Of a DNA stretch of 64,000 nt, positions 9,739 to 21,220 are shown in pieces (positions within the stretch are counted from its first letter, which is position 1; each line of letters starts with the position of its first letter). The stretch lies in contig CALSCQ010000188.1 of the NCBI GenBank assembly GCA_943704525.1, positions 41,880-105,879 on the forward strand, in the 5' to 3' direction. A program made the position numbers and the translations under genes. Under the pieces are notes generated by a model. That model ran no database searches. It was not told the origin of the DNA and was given only the letters and a program-made list of their open reading frames with translations. Origin of the DNA: Pigoraptor vietnamica. Taxonomy: Eukaryota; Opisthokonta; Filasterea.

Positions 9739-12180
9739 ATGCTTGCTGCGGACGCGAGTGCCGCGTGCATCCGTGAGGGGCGCGGCGAGTGGGCCACCCT
9801 CGACCCCCTCGTGAGGAGCTCCCTCGCGCTCGTGTTTGAGCTCTTGCAGGTGCGTCGGTCCCTGTTGAATCCACTGTGGCGCCGCTGTGCTTATGGAGTC
9901 TGCTGTGCTTATGGAGTCCGCTGTGCTTATGGAGTCCGCTGTGCTTATGGAGTACGCTGTGCTAATGGAGTACGCTGTGCTTATGGAGTCTTCTGTGCTT
10001 ATGGAGTACGCTGTGCTTACGAAGTCCTCGCCCTTGCGCAGCGCCACAATGCGGCCATTCAACTGCAGGAGCGCGCGATGCAGAGTCTCTCCGACGCCCT
10101 CTCGAACAAGGCGAGCCGCGACGAAGCTGCCGCCCTCGCCCGCGCAGCTGCGCCTGTCGAGGCCCACTTGGTCCCACTCGAGGCCCTGGAACTCCGCCTT
10201 GCGCGAGTGGAGCAGGCAGTGTGTGACATGGCCGCTGCGCGCCATGCCGCAGAAACGCTTGGCCGTGCCGCTGTTCGAGTGGAGAGCGAGCCAGCAGTCC
10301 CTCGCCCGGCGGCGCCTCCCCTCGACGCGATGGAGGCCATTGAAATTCGCCTGCGCCGCCTTGAAGAGACCCTCAACGAGAAGGCGACAAAGCGGAGCGT
10401 AATGGATGCGCTTGGGCGAAAGGTGGAGCGCGCCGATCTCGAAGACGCCGTTACATCACTGAGACGGCGTGTGGATGCCAAGCTGGATGCCGACGTGGGC
10501 CTGGGGCGCCTGGACGACATGGAGCAGCGCTTGGTGTCGGTCACGCGCGCGGGCGAGCAGCGTTGCGCCGCGCTGGCCACAGAGCTTGCGGGGACGGCCG
10601 CGACGAAGGTCGGGAGGGAGGACCACGCAGCCTCGCTTGCGGAACTCGAGCGCGACATTGTCGGCCGCATGACCGTGCGAATGCAGCGCGCCATCGCCGA
10701 GGCGACGGCATCCCTGGCCGCCGACACGACGGAGCGCGTATTGCGAGCGGCGGACGTGGCTGGCCACGTGGCCCCGGTGGAGCGGCGCGTGGCGGACGCA
10801 GAAGCGCGCCTTGCCGCCCTTTCGGAGGCGCTTGATAGGCGGTCCGCGGACGTGGATATGCTTCAGCAGACAGTGGCAGTTGCCCCCACAATCGCGGAGG
10901 TCCGTCGCATTGTCACGGAGGAGTGCGACGCGACCAGCCATGGCACGGCCCTCGAGCTGCGGGCCGCGGAGGCGCGCGTCTCGGAGCGCGTGGACTTGCT
11001 GGGCGCTCAGTTGGAAAAGTCGATGACCGCCTTGCGCAGCGAATGCGATGCTCTTCGTGCCGAGGCTGTGGAGCGGCAGGTAGCGCTCGAGTCTGAGTGC
11101 GCGGCCGTTGCCCGTGACGCCAGGACGGCGCTGGACGAGGCCGTCGCGGGCATTGGTGCTGAGCGGCGGTCGCTGGCTGCCGAGATGCGGACGTCCAACG
11201 CAGCGCTCTCGGCCCGCGTCGGTGCTGCTTGCGAAGAGTCGGCCGCTGCGGTATCAGAGTTGCGCAGGGCCGTGGGCGACCACGCGGCAGTCGTTGCGCA
11301 GCTGAAGGCCTCCACCGATGAGCTCTCGCTCGGTCACGCGGCCCTGCGCGTCACCGTGGAATCCCAAGGGGAGGGCCTGATGCGCGCGCGGGGCGCACTG
11401 CAGGAGCTGCAGGCGACCGCGGTGGACATGCGGTCGCGCGGTGACCTGGCGGCGGAGGACACTGCGCGGCTGTCTGCCGCGGTCGATGACTGCCGCGTGG
11501 CGTCGGGGGCGCTGGCTGCGGCGCTGGACAAGTGCGATGCTTCTGTGGCTGCACTGCGCCTTGCCACCGAGGACGCGCGCGCACAGTGCGAGGCCAGGGC
11601 GGCATCTGTGCGCGCTGAATGTCGCGGGGCGCTTGCGGAGTTCCATGCGGCATTGCAGGGTCAGTCGGCGGTGAATGGCGCGGTCGAACGTTCGATGGGG
11701 AGCCTCCGGGAGCGTGCGGAAACGGTGTGTCTGCCCATGGGAGTGTGGGCGTGGTCATCCGCGGGCGTGGCGGGCAAGGGCGACGCACGCATTTCGGGGC
11801 AGTGGCGCAACTCGCACCCCGCGTGTTTCCGGTGGTCGCCGCGTCAGCCGTTTATGGTGGCCGAGTGCGAGGGTCTATACGAAATTACCGTGGCGGCATT
11901 CGCGACGGCAGAGCGCAAAGGGCGCAGCGGGCGCCTCGTGCTCAAGGCCAACGGCGCCGCAATTGGCGCGATCAGCCTGCGCTCCGACCCCTCGACAGGC
12001 ACACACGCGGCGACGGCGGGCACAGCCGCAGGCAGCCACGACGGCCGGGCCATGTGCGGGGTTGTGACAGAATTCGTTCGTCTATCTGAGCGGGCGCGTG
12101 TGTCGGTGCACATTGAGGGTGCGGGTGACGTGGAGGGGATCATACGCGTGTGCAAGCTGAGCACGGACCCTCCCCGATAA
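9739..12180 (+). CDS. Long coiled-coil protein with a C-terminal C1q/TNF-like beta-sandwich candidate
   Basis: Favoured model: exons 9739-9849 and 10042-12180 (749 residues), with an intron whose donor is GTGCGTCGG and acceptor CCCTTGCGCAG. Residues about 40-600 are Ala/Glu/Arg/Leu-rich heptad sequence typical of an extended coiled coil. The last ~140 residues change character: aromatic WRNSHPACFRW, then GLYEITVAAFA, LVLKANGAAIGAISL and SERARVSVHIEG, which resemble the GLYxF...NG...L strands of C1q/TNF-like folds. I do not recognise the orthologous family. The intron is 192 bp, divisible by three and free of stops, so retention would add hexapeptide repeats. The start is uncertain; 9739 is the first in-frame ATG. 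Confidence 0.75.
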   Translation: MLAADASAACIREGRGEWATLDPLVRSSLALVFELLQVRRSLLNPLWRRCAYGVCCAYGVRCAYGVRCAYGVRCANGVRCAYGVFCAYGVRCAYEVLALAQRHNAAIQLQERAMQSLSDALSNKASRDEAAALARAAAPVEAHLVPLEALELRLARVEQAVCDMAAARHAAETLGRAAVRVESEPAVPRPAAPPLDAMEAIEIRLRRLEETLNEKATKRSVMDALGRKVERADLEDAVTSLRRRVDAKLDADVGLGRLDDMEQRLVSVTRAGEQRCAALATELAGTAATKVGREDHAASLAELERDIVGRMTVRMQRAIAEATASLAADTTERVLRAADVAGHVAPVERRVADAEARLAALSEALDRRSADVDMLQQTVAVAPTIAEVRRIVTEECDATSHGTALELRAAEARVSERVDLLGAQLEKSMTALRSECDALRAEAVERQVALESECAAVARDARTALDEAVAGIGAERRSLAAEMRTSNAALSARVGAACEESAAAVSELRRAVGDHAAVVAQLKASTDELSLGHAALRVTVESQGEGLMRARGALQELQATAVDMRSRGDLAAEDTARLSAAVDDCRVASGALAAALDKCDASVAALRLATEDARAQCEARAASVRAECRGALAEFHAALQGQSAVNGAVERSMGSLRERAETVCLPMGVWAWSSAGVAGKGDARISGQWRNSHPACFRWSPRQPFMVAECEGLYEITVAAFATAERKGRSGRLVLKANGAAIGAISLRSDPSTGTHAATAGTAAGSHDGRAMCGVVTEFVRLSERARVSVHIEGAGDVEGIIRVCKLSTDPPR
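9883..10027. repeat. 18-bp minisatellite in the intron (or alternative coding part) of the coiled-coil gene
   Basis: Eight copies of the 18-mer CGCTGTGCTTATGGAGTC with point differences. The period is a multiple of three and the copies stay in the reading frame, encoding RCAYGV-like hexapeptides if not spliced out. Confidence 0.93.
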
Positions 12181-12273
12181 ATTGCTCAAATGCACATTGA
12201 CGCACTCCCGCACGCAGTCGTTGAGCAGCTCTATTGGTGGGTCACAGCACAGAAGTAACGGCGAGCGAACGCG

Positions 12274-13051
12274 CTATATCTGCGATAGGAATAGCGTCAG
12301 TATGCAGCGCAGTCCCTCAATTGGCGGCGGTCCCAGCCACTCACCTCCTCGACCTCGTCATCAACATCGTTTGTAAAGTCGAACGTGACATCGTCCTCCA
12401 TGTCGCCTTCGCCGAACGTGTCCGTCTCGTTGATTTTCGCTACAATAAAATCCAGGGTTAGCGAGCCAGAAGCGCCCGCGCCCCCGCGCCCCACCCCCGC
12501 ACATGCACACACACGCACCGTTTTCTGGCAGCTCGCCGTATGCCTTGAGGTTGCGCGCCTCGTCTGCGCTGTACTTCAAAATGACGTCCGCCTTCTCGTC
12601 CTGGTAGTCCCGAAGTCCGACGAGAATGATGTCGCCCTGGTTGATCCACACCTGCGCGCGGCGGTCTCAGCCACAGCTCCTCCAGCTGCAATACATGCGA
12701 TCAGAGGATAGCGCACCTTCTTTCGCAGCTTTCCGCGAATGTGACACAACCGACGCTCGCCATCAAAGCACTGCGCTTCGAGACGGCCGTTGCCGAGCAT
12801 CTTGGTGACCTGTGCATACTCTGCAACACGTGTTGGTCAGGCGGCAGAGTGAACCGGCAAACCACGCGACACAACGCACCCTGCCCATCTTCCTTGAACA
12901 CGAGCTCGCGCTTCTCTTGGTCGTGCTCGTTCTTTCCCCTGCGCCGGTTCTTTCCTCCCTTTCCTGCGACGCAACAGAAGCCGCGTTGAGAAACAGTCAC
13001 CCCAGCTCATGACGCGCCCTTCCCCATTGCAGCACCTTTGTTCTTCGGCAT
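12274..13051 (-). CDS. EIF1A: Translation initiation factor eIF1A
   Basis: Six exons on the minus strand: 13036-13051, 12880-12963, 12717-12820, 12519-12651, 12345-12439, 12274-12279. They encode 145 residues, against 144 in human eIF1A. The basic tail ([18 protein letters not shown]), the OB-fold ([66 protein letters not shown]) and the acidic tail starting INETDTF are all present. eIF1A helps recruit Met-tRNAi and scan for the start codon on the 40S subunit. The last coding exon is only six nucleotides (Ile plus stop), giving the VEEI end that parallels the human DIDDI end; the first has 16 nucleotides. Confidence 0.97.
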
Positions 13052-13303
13052 GATTGCGGTTCACAGTCACAGCGTCGCGCCCTGCTGCACGCCCGTGGTG
13101 TCTTCTTCTCCTTATTGCCTCTGAGAGTCAAGGCCAGTGCAGCGGCAGTGTTGCGCAGTGACGACAGCGCTTGTGGTCAGGCGCAATCATTTGAAACTGC
13201 GTCCCATTTTGGAGCCGTTTTTGCCCTGTTTCAAATTGCGCTGTCACACTGGCCACGTGCTGCGACGGAGGAGTAACAAATTGGCGGTAACAAAAAAAAC
13301 GCT

Positions 13304-15187
13304 TTATCTTCTTACAGTCGCTTCAAAGTAATCTTCCTCAAAAAGGCCGACCCATGTGCCCTCAATCTGCAGGCGCGCACCGATCGCCTGCGCCACGAAC
13401 TGCGACACGCCGGAGGACCCGCATCCGACGATGTAGTCCGCGTGTTCGGCGGCGAAGATCATGTCGGCAATGAGCTCGCGGTGGAACGTCGTGATGCTCG
13501 GGTCCTGCATCCGGTCGAGGTTCACGTGGCCCGTCCTGTGCCACTCGGGCGAGGAGAAGAGAGCCTCGTACTTGAGCCAGTAGGGGTTGAGGAGCGGGGC
13601 AACCGAGCGGTCGCGAAAGCCGGCGAGCCACTGGTCGCGTTGCTTCCAGCTGTCGAGATCGTCCGTCAGAAGAAACACCGACTTGAACGAGATGCCGAGG
13701 TGCTCCTCCGCGACGCGCACCATGTCTCCGTACGCGCTCAACGGAACGTAGCCGTCGGGGAAGCGCCGCCTGAAATTGACGATGCCGCTGTCGATGACCT
13801 TGTCGGTGCGGCGTATCTGGATGGCGAGCATCGGCTTCTTCATCGCCAGCGTCTTCTCCAGCATGCGCACCGAATTTTGCACGTCCGCGTTCGGTAGCCA
13901 CGCGGTTGCAAACAGCATCGAGCGCAGCATTGAGTGCACGGCCCACTCCACTGGGCCCTCGCGCCCGTCCTTAAACGCCGGCGGGTCGAGCGACGGAATG
14001 CGCTCGCCGTGGACCGTCTCCCACCAGACATCGCCGCTCTGCACCAGGTCATCCCAAAAGGGGGGAACGCACTGCATGATGTAGGCGTTGAATGCAAGGC
14101 CCGGGTAGTTCGTGGCCGGGTCGACGGTGCACTCGGCCATGCGCGGCTTCCAGAAGCACCCCGTCGACGTGTCCTCGTCCGGCCTCTGCGCCGAGCAGAA
14201 CGGGCGGAGATTCCGCGCGACATTCTCCGGATAAACGCGCGCTGCCTTATTGAGCATGACCATATCAATGAGCAGCGTCCCAATGTCGCGCACGGAGGAC
14301 ATGAGTCCCCATGGGAACGCGGGAATGAGGTGCACGACGTCCGGATCGCACCGTCCGCCGGGCTGTCCGCCGTTCGATTGCACGTTCTGAACCTTATCCC
14401 AGTGCCGCACAAACGTGTCGACCGCTTTCTTGCTCCATCGCAACACCGGCGGCGGCGAAAGATAGAGGCCGCCGTTCGGGAACTGGCGCGCATTCCAGCC
14501 GCTTGTCCACAGGCGCTTCTTGCCAACGGAGAGCGCCTTAACGCGGGGAGCGAGAGGCACCACCGCCTTCTACAAACAACGGAACACATAAATCAGTAAA
14601 ACTACAGCATACAAATGCAGAGGATGTGCGCGAAAACATTGCGGAAGTCGTACCGGTGGTGGCGGCGGTGCAGAACTGGAAGGCGGCACAGGCGTCGCCG
14701 AACTCGAGGCTGAAGACGATGAGTGCGCAACCGACGTTGTTGTGGCGGGCGCAGGGCCGGTCGTGAACGAACTCGCGGCGGCGTCCGTTGTCGTCGCTAC
14801 AGCCTTTTCCGGGGGATTCGAATGCGCCTTTTTCGGGGGATTCGCTTCGTCGGGGTCGACGACGGCGGCTTCGTCGTTGATCGTGCGGTCATCCTGCTCT
14901 TCCTCAAGGCCCGAATTGTCCGACCCCGCATCGCCGTCGTCGACAGGGGCCTTGACGTCGGCCGGCGTGTCTTCGGTCGCGACTTCCGCATCGCCTTCGC
15001 GCGCCTCCTCCTCGGCCTTGGCAAGCGCCTGGTCCACAGTCTCCCCTGGGCTAGGGACAAGCACGTTCGCCGCCGCAGACTCGTGCGCCGCGAGGCGGGG
15101 ACCAAACACAACGATGGCAGCGAGACCGACGGCGACGAGGGCAAGGCCGACCCTCTGTCGCTGCGTGAGCAGCGATGGGAGCGTCAT
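13304..15187 (-). CDS. Type II membrane alpha-1,6-fucosyltransferase-like glycosyltransferase (FUT8/GT23-like)
   Basis: Two exons on the minus strand, 14654-15187 and 13304-14569, give 599 residues. The short cytoplasmic end and one hydrophobic segment (VGLALVAVGLAAIVVFG, about residues 13-29) match a Golgi type II topology. A low-complexity Glu/Asp/Ser/Thr/Pro stem follows to about residue 178. The catalytic part carries IQIRRTDKV, the FUT8-type motif (H/Q)xRRTDK, followed by YVPLSAYGDMV, VFLLTDDLDSW, FHRELIADMIFAAEHADY and VGCGSSGVSQFVAQ, which fit the GDP-fucose-binding Rossmann half. FUT8-type enzymes add core fucose to N-glycans in the Golgi; the actual acceptor here is unknown. Confidence 0.8.
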
Positions 15188-15270
15188 CGTGCCGTGCGAG
15201 CGCTGTTTGCAAGGAGCCGGATTCCCTTTTGATCAACGTGGCACTGGCCCACCCGCAATGCGGGCATGAT

Positions 15271-15276
15271 CACGTG
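15271..15276. promoter_or_regulatory. CACGTG E-box upstream of EFM7
   Basis: GATCACGTGG is centred about 96 bp before the EFM7 start codon. Similar E-boxes occur upstream of several other genes here. It is the consensus site of class-B bHLH factors. Confidence 0.35.
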
Positions 15277-15369
15277 GTGTGTTACTGATGGGTGTTACCG
15301 TACACGTGGAAAAGAAAGATCCCGTTCGCATTTGTTTTTCCGTCATAGCTTTTTGCTTCGTCTGCTACC

Positions 15370-16542
15370 ATGGCCAGCGATGAACTGTTCGATGAATTTG
15401 GCGGCGATGCGGGCGGCATGTTTGAAGAACCTGCCGGGTTCCGGCCGCCCACACCACCCCCCACCGAGCACTTGTTCGCTCGCAGCTCACGGGACGGTGA
15501 GGTTGGCGTGGTTGTCGATCCTGATGCGAGCGAACAGCTATAACAGTCCCCGCGTGTATGCATTACACCTGTAGGTGCTGTGGCACCGCTGCGGATCAAG
15601 CTTGTTGGCCACCATTCGCTGTGGGCGCACTGCCTGTGGAACGCCGGTGTCTACGTCGCTCGCCTGATGGACACGGACCCAAGTTGGGTCAAAGGGAAGA
15701 GGTATGTAGGGTGGCGTCGGCTTTACATCCATCGAGTACTCACTGTACTTGTCGCAGAGTCGTGGAGTTTGGCGCTGCCGCCGCATTGCCATCACTACTG
15801 GCGGCGCTTAATGACGCGGAGAAGGTACTGTGTCCTGTGCGACAGTCTGCTGCCAACAACCTCACATAGAAACTGAATAGGAAGTGTCATGCAGGTCGTG
15901 ATAACAGACTACCCTGAGCGTTCGTTGGTGGAAAATATCGAATATAATGTGCTGCAGAACATTGTCACGGATGCACAACGCAGTCGAGTGTGTGTGAAGG
16001 TGGGAACACTATCGCTCATGGCGCTTCCATTTCCCAACGTCGTCAGCGCCTCACTCCACATGCTCTCAGGGCTTCTTATGGGGTGCTGACCCAACGGAGT
16101 TGCTGGCGGCGAATGGCGGTCGCAAGTTTGATCTCCTGCTGCTGTGCGACCTTGTGTTCAACCACAACCAGCACGTCCAGCTGCTGCGGTCGTGCAAGGA
16201 GTGCATCGCCGAAGATGGCAAGGTACGTTGGGTGTGCGGCGATTCGTGTGGATTGTGATCTCATGCCCTTGCGTGCAGGTCCTCGTTGCCTTCACACACC
16301 ACCGGCCGTGGCTCGCCGATAAGGACATGGTGAGTCGTCTGCTCTCTGATGTTGAATGATTGCAAAAAAAGCTAACGCAACTGTCATCGCAGGCCTTTTT
16401 TGCGCTCGCGCAAGATGAGCCGTTTGGGTTTGAAGTGCGGCGCATTTTCGAGGACGCGATGGACCCCATGTTCCCCAACGACCCCGGAGACGCCCAAGTG
16501 CGCGGAACTGTGCACGGGTTTGAGATGCGCATGAAACGCTGA
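15370..16542 (+). CDS. EFM7: EFM7-type protein N-terminal/lysine methyltransferase acting on eEF1A
   Basis: Seven exons (15370-15496, 15575-15701, 15758-15824, 15895-15999, 16070-16222, 16279-16329, 16393-16542) encode 259 residues, close to yeast Efm7. The conserved start FEEPAGFRPPTPPPTEHLF is followed by IKLVGHHSLWAHCLWNAGVY, motif I VVEFGAAAALPSLLAAL, the acidic SAM-site motif VVITDYPERSLVENIEYN, WGADPTELL, FDLLLLCDLVFNH and VLVAFTHHRP. Efm7 methylates the N-terminal Gly and neighbouring Lys of eEF1A in the cytosol; the same substrate is inferred. The motif-I glycine run is reduced to GAAAALP, similar to the GAAAGLP of relatives. Confidence 0.9.
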
Positions 16543-16561
16543 CAACAACAATACAGGTCGT

Positions 16562-17262
16562 TCATATTGAGCAGTAGCCCCCGCACATTCCGGCACCATA
16601 GTCGTCCCCGCCTCGCCCCACGCGCAGAGTGCCCGACGGACCCCCGTCCTCCCACAGCGCGGGCGTGTCGGCAATCTTTGTGGCGAGCTCGTCAAACGCC
16701 TGTTGGACGCCGACCTTCGTCTTTGCAGAACACTCAATGAACAGCATGGCGTGGTCGCGCGCAAACGCAAGGCCCTCGGCGCGCTCAACAACGCGGTCTT
16801 GAGCGCGGTCGACTTTGTTACCAACGAGCATTTTCACGACCCCGCCATTCGTCGCGTATGTGTCGAGCTCCTTCAGCCACATTCCAATGCTATCAAACGT
16901 TTCGCGCCTCGTCACGTCATAAACGAGAATCACGCCGTGTGCGCCGCGATAGTAGCTTGAAGTGAGCGTGCGAAATCGCTCTTGTCCCGCCGTGTCCCAA
17001 ATAGTGAGGCGGACCGGCCCCTCCGAACGGCCAATGTCAAACGTCTGCAAGGCCGACGGTAAGTGTGTGCATTGCACTGTGACATACGCCAAACAGCCTT
17101 TCCCACCTTCGCTTTGAAATCGACGCCAATGGTCGCACCTAGGTCGGGGTCAAACTTGTCGTCCGCAAAGCGAAGCAAAAGCGACGACTTTCCGGTGCCG
17201 CTATCGCCAATTAGCAAGACTTTAAACACAGCGAACGGCTCGCGCGAGAAGGACGACGCCAT
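16562..17262 (-). CDS. RAB18: RAB18-family small GTPase
   Basis: Two exons on the minus strand, 17107-17262 and 16562-17044, encode 212 residues. All G motifs are intact: GDSGTGKSS (P-loop), TIGVDF (switch I), [12 protein letters not shown] (switch II), GNKVD and [25 protein letters not shown] and TPALWE are characteristic of RAB18, which acts at ER and lipid-droplet membranes. The C-terminus reads MCGGYCSI; human RAB18 ends CGGYCSVL, so this one lacks one residue for a CxxX prenylation box. The gene is convergent with EFM7, whose stop is 19 bp away. GTP-binding identity is certain and the RAB18 assignment is strong. Confidence 0.95.
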
Positions 17263-17375
17263 TGTATCGAATAAATGTAAAGAGAAAGGGCTGCCAACGG
17301 GAAAAAACTGATCAGTGCGTTTCTTTGTTGTAGCATGCAGTGGAGTGCAACGTCACCAAATTCTTATGAACACGA

Positions 17376-17384
17376 AAAAAAAAT
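17376..17384 (-). terminator. Pol III T-run terminator of tRNA-Glu
   Basis: Read on the minus strand, a run of nine T residues follows the 3' end of the tRNA gene within about 6-14 bases, as expected for RNA polymerase III termination. Confidence 0.75.
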
Positions 17385-17389
17385 TGAAT

Positions 17390-17460
17390 TCCCATGCGGG
17401 GAATCGAACCCCGGCCACGGCGGTGAGAGCGCCGGATCATAACCACTAGACTACATGGGA
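17390..17460 (-). tRNA. tRNA-Glu (anticodon CTC)
   Basis: The 71-nt cloverleaf reads on the minus strand. The acceptor arms TCCCATG / CATGGGA pair over seven bases, the anticodon stem CGGCG/CGCCG encloses loop CTCTCAC with anticodon CTC (17425-17427), and the T arm contains the invariant GGTTCGATTCC. The D arm includes AGTGGTTA. No intron is present. CCA is not encoded. Confidence 0.97.
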
Positions 17461-17488
17461 TGGATACAAACCTACGGCAAGATAAAGC

Positions 17489-17510
17489 TATATAAGAGTG
17501 ATATCACGTG
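17489..17510 (+). promoter_or_regulatory. TATATAAG and CACGTG motifs between tRNA-Glu and the Src gene
   Basis: TATATAAG (17489-17496) and an E-box CACGTG (17505-17510) lie about 410 bp before the Src start codon. The same pair, E-box then TATATAAG, occurs upstream of RCF2. The TATA copy could instead serve the tRNA upstream region, so the target is uncertain. The rest of 17511-17916 is unremarkable and is probably promoter and 5' UTR. Confidence 0.35.
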
Positions 17511-17916
17511 CCGCTAGTACGGAAGATTTTTTTTCTCGACGACGCATGGGAGGACTTGCAACAGGAAATTTTGCCAAAATTCGCCCTGCGCTCAAATCAC
17601 TTTCCCGGCGCACCCCCTTGCCGGCATAATTGCGCGTCCAATAGAAAAGGCATACTGATCTTTGTTTTGGCTCGGAGTGCGTGTTTCGTGTGGCTAGTGT
17701 GTGGGCTTCACTCTTTTTTCAAAGAGCTCTTCAAGCGACTTCACTCCCTCCGCTGTTGCACACCGCGCACTTTCTTGGCCTCCGAGCGGACCCCAGGGGA
17801 AAGGGTCGTGGTTCGTTTGGCGCTTCGTGCGCCGGGGAGGTGCAGGTGCCACACATTTCACGGTCGCGTGCGCCCCGTCTTGTCAATGCGGCACTGAGCG
17901 CGGCTCATAGGTCAGA

Positions 17917-20105
<2,189 letters not shown>

Positions 20106-20216
20106 GCGGCCCTCGACCGCGCTGGAGCGTGCGTGCGCGCGTTTGCGTGGACCGTCGTTGCTGGCGTGCTTCTCAATACATCAAATGGCGTCATCTGGCT
20201 TTGTGTCGTCAATGAT

Positions 20217-20322
20217 CACGTGACGGGAACGCCCATCACAGTCACCCATCTCGCGGACGTGTGTCATCATCACCCACACCACACACACCTCACGCATTCT
20301 GTGCTCGGAAAATCTATATAAG
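20217..20322 (+). promoter_or_regulatory. RCF2 promoter: CACGTG E-box and TATATAAG
   Basis: CACGTG lies at 20217-20222 (inside TGATCACGTGACG) and TATATAAG at 20315-20322, respectively about 165 and 65 bp before the RCF2 ATG. Spacing and order resemble a compact core promoter. This is inferred from consensus only. Confidence 0.45.
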
Positions 20323-20385
20323 TGCGTTTCATCACGGTGTGCGGCGTGATCCAGAAGACTGAAAGTGTAGAACTCAAACCTAACC

Positions 20386-21120
20386 ATGCGCGTGACGGAC
20401 GAGAACGCAGTTCTCGAGGCGCAGTCGGCGGCCGCCGGCGGGATGGCGCGCTGGGGCCTTGTGTCCCTGGCGGCGGGTCTCGGGGGGTCGGTGCTCCTCA
20501 ACCGCTTCTCGCCAGCCTTCCGCTCCGCCCGCCTTCCGTTCAAGGTCTTTGCCGTAACAAGTGGGTGCTTGTGGATGTGACTGTCGCGCCACTTTTGCTG
20601 ACGCCATGCACCTCGACAGTGACGACGTGCGGTGGCGCCGCGACCGGCGGCGAGGTGGCGCTTCTGCGTCACGAACGAAGCTCGCACGCCACGACCCATG
20701 CGCACACCCCAGCGCACTCCATGACGTACAGGGCGCTCTTCAACCGCTACCGTTTCCACATTATTGGTGCGTGGGGTTTCGTGCCATTCGATCTGCCTCG
20801 AGTTGTGAGACTGACTTTCGTCAAATGCCCTTTTCGCTTTTTTAGGTGGCATTTGGGCGGTGTCGTTGGCTGGATCTCTCGCCCTCTCGTTTTCGAACCC
20901 TTACTTGGCCTTCCACCAGAAAGTGGTGCACGCGCGCGTGTATTCGCAGTCGCTCACGATGATTGCGCTAGTCGCCGCCGCCGCCGTAATACCGCTGAAA
21001 GATCCGTCCAAGCCGAAGGAGAAGGAGTCGTGGCGCGTAATTCTCGAGCAGCAGCACCTGCTCGAGCCTGAAAATGGGGAGGAAGACACAACAACTACTG
21101 AGGTGGCTGCCGCCCACTAG
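20386..21120 (+). CDS. RCF2: RCF2-like respiratory supercomplex factor (HIG1 domain)
   Basis: Three exons (20386-20560, 20620-20766, 20846-21120) encode 198 residues. The N-terminal half has a hydrophobic segment (ARWGLVSLAAGLGGSVLL). The C-terminal half has the HIG1-type signature: RYRFHIIGGIWAVSLAGSLA, then KVVHARVYSQSLTMIALVAAAAV, matching fungal Rcf2 (RYRYHVVGGTWALSLYGS ... QARMYAQ). Rcf2 associates with the complex III-IV supercomplex in the mitochondrial inner membrane. The second exon's first residues (ATMTTCGG) are less conserved, so that acceptor is the weakest boundary. The last 25 residues are acidic and threonine-rich. Confidence 0.82.
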
Positions 21121-21220
21121 TGTACAGATGTTGCGTGCGTTGGCGCGTTCGTCGCGTGGCGTTTTGGGGTTGTTGAGGGCATTGAAAATGGGCTTGTATT
21201 CGATGTGTCACGTGCCTCGT

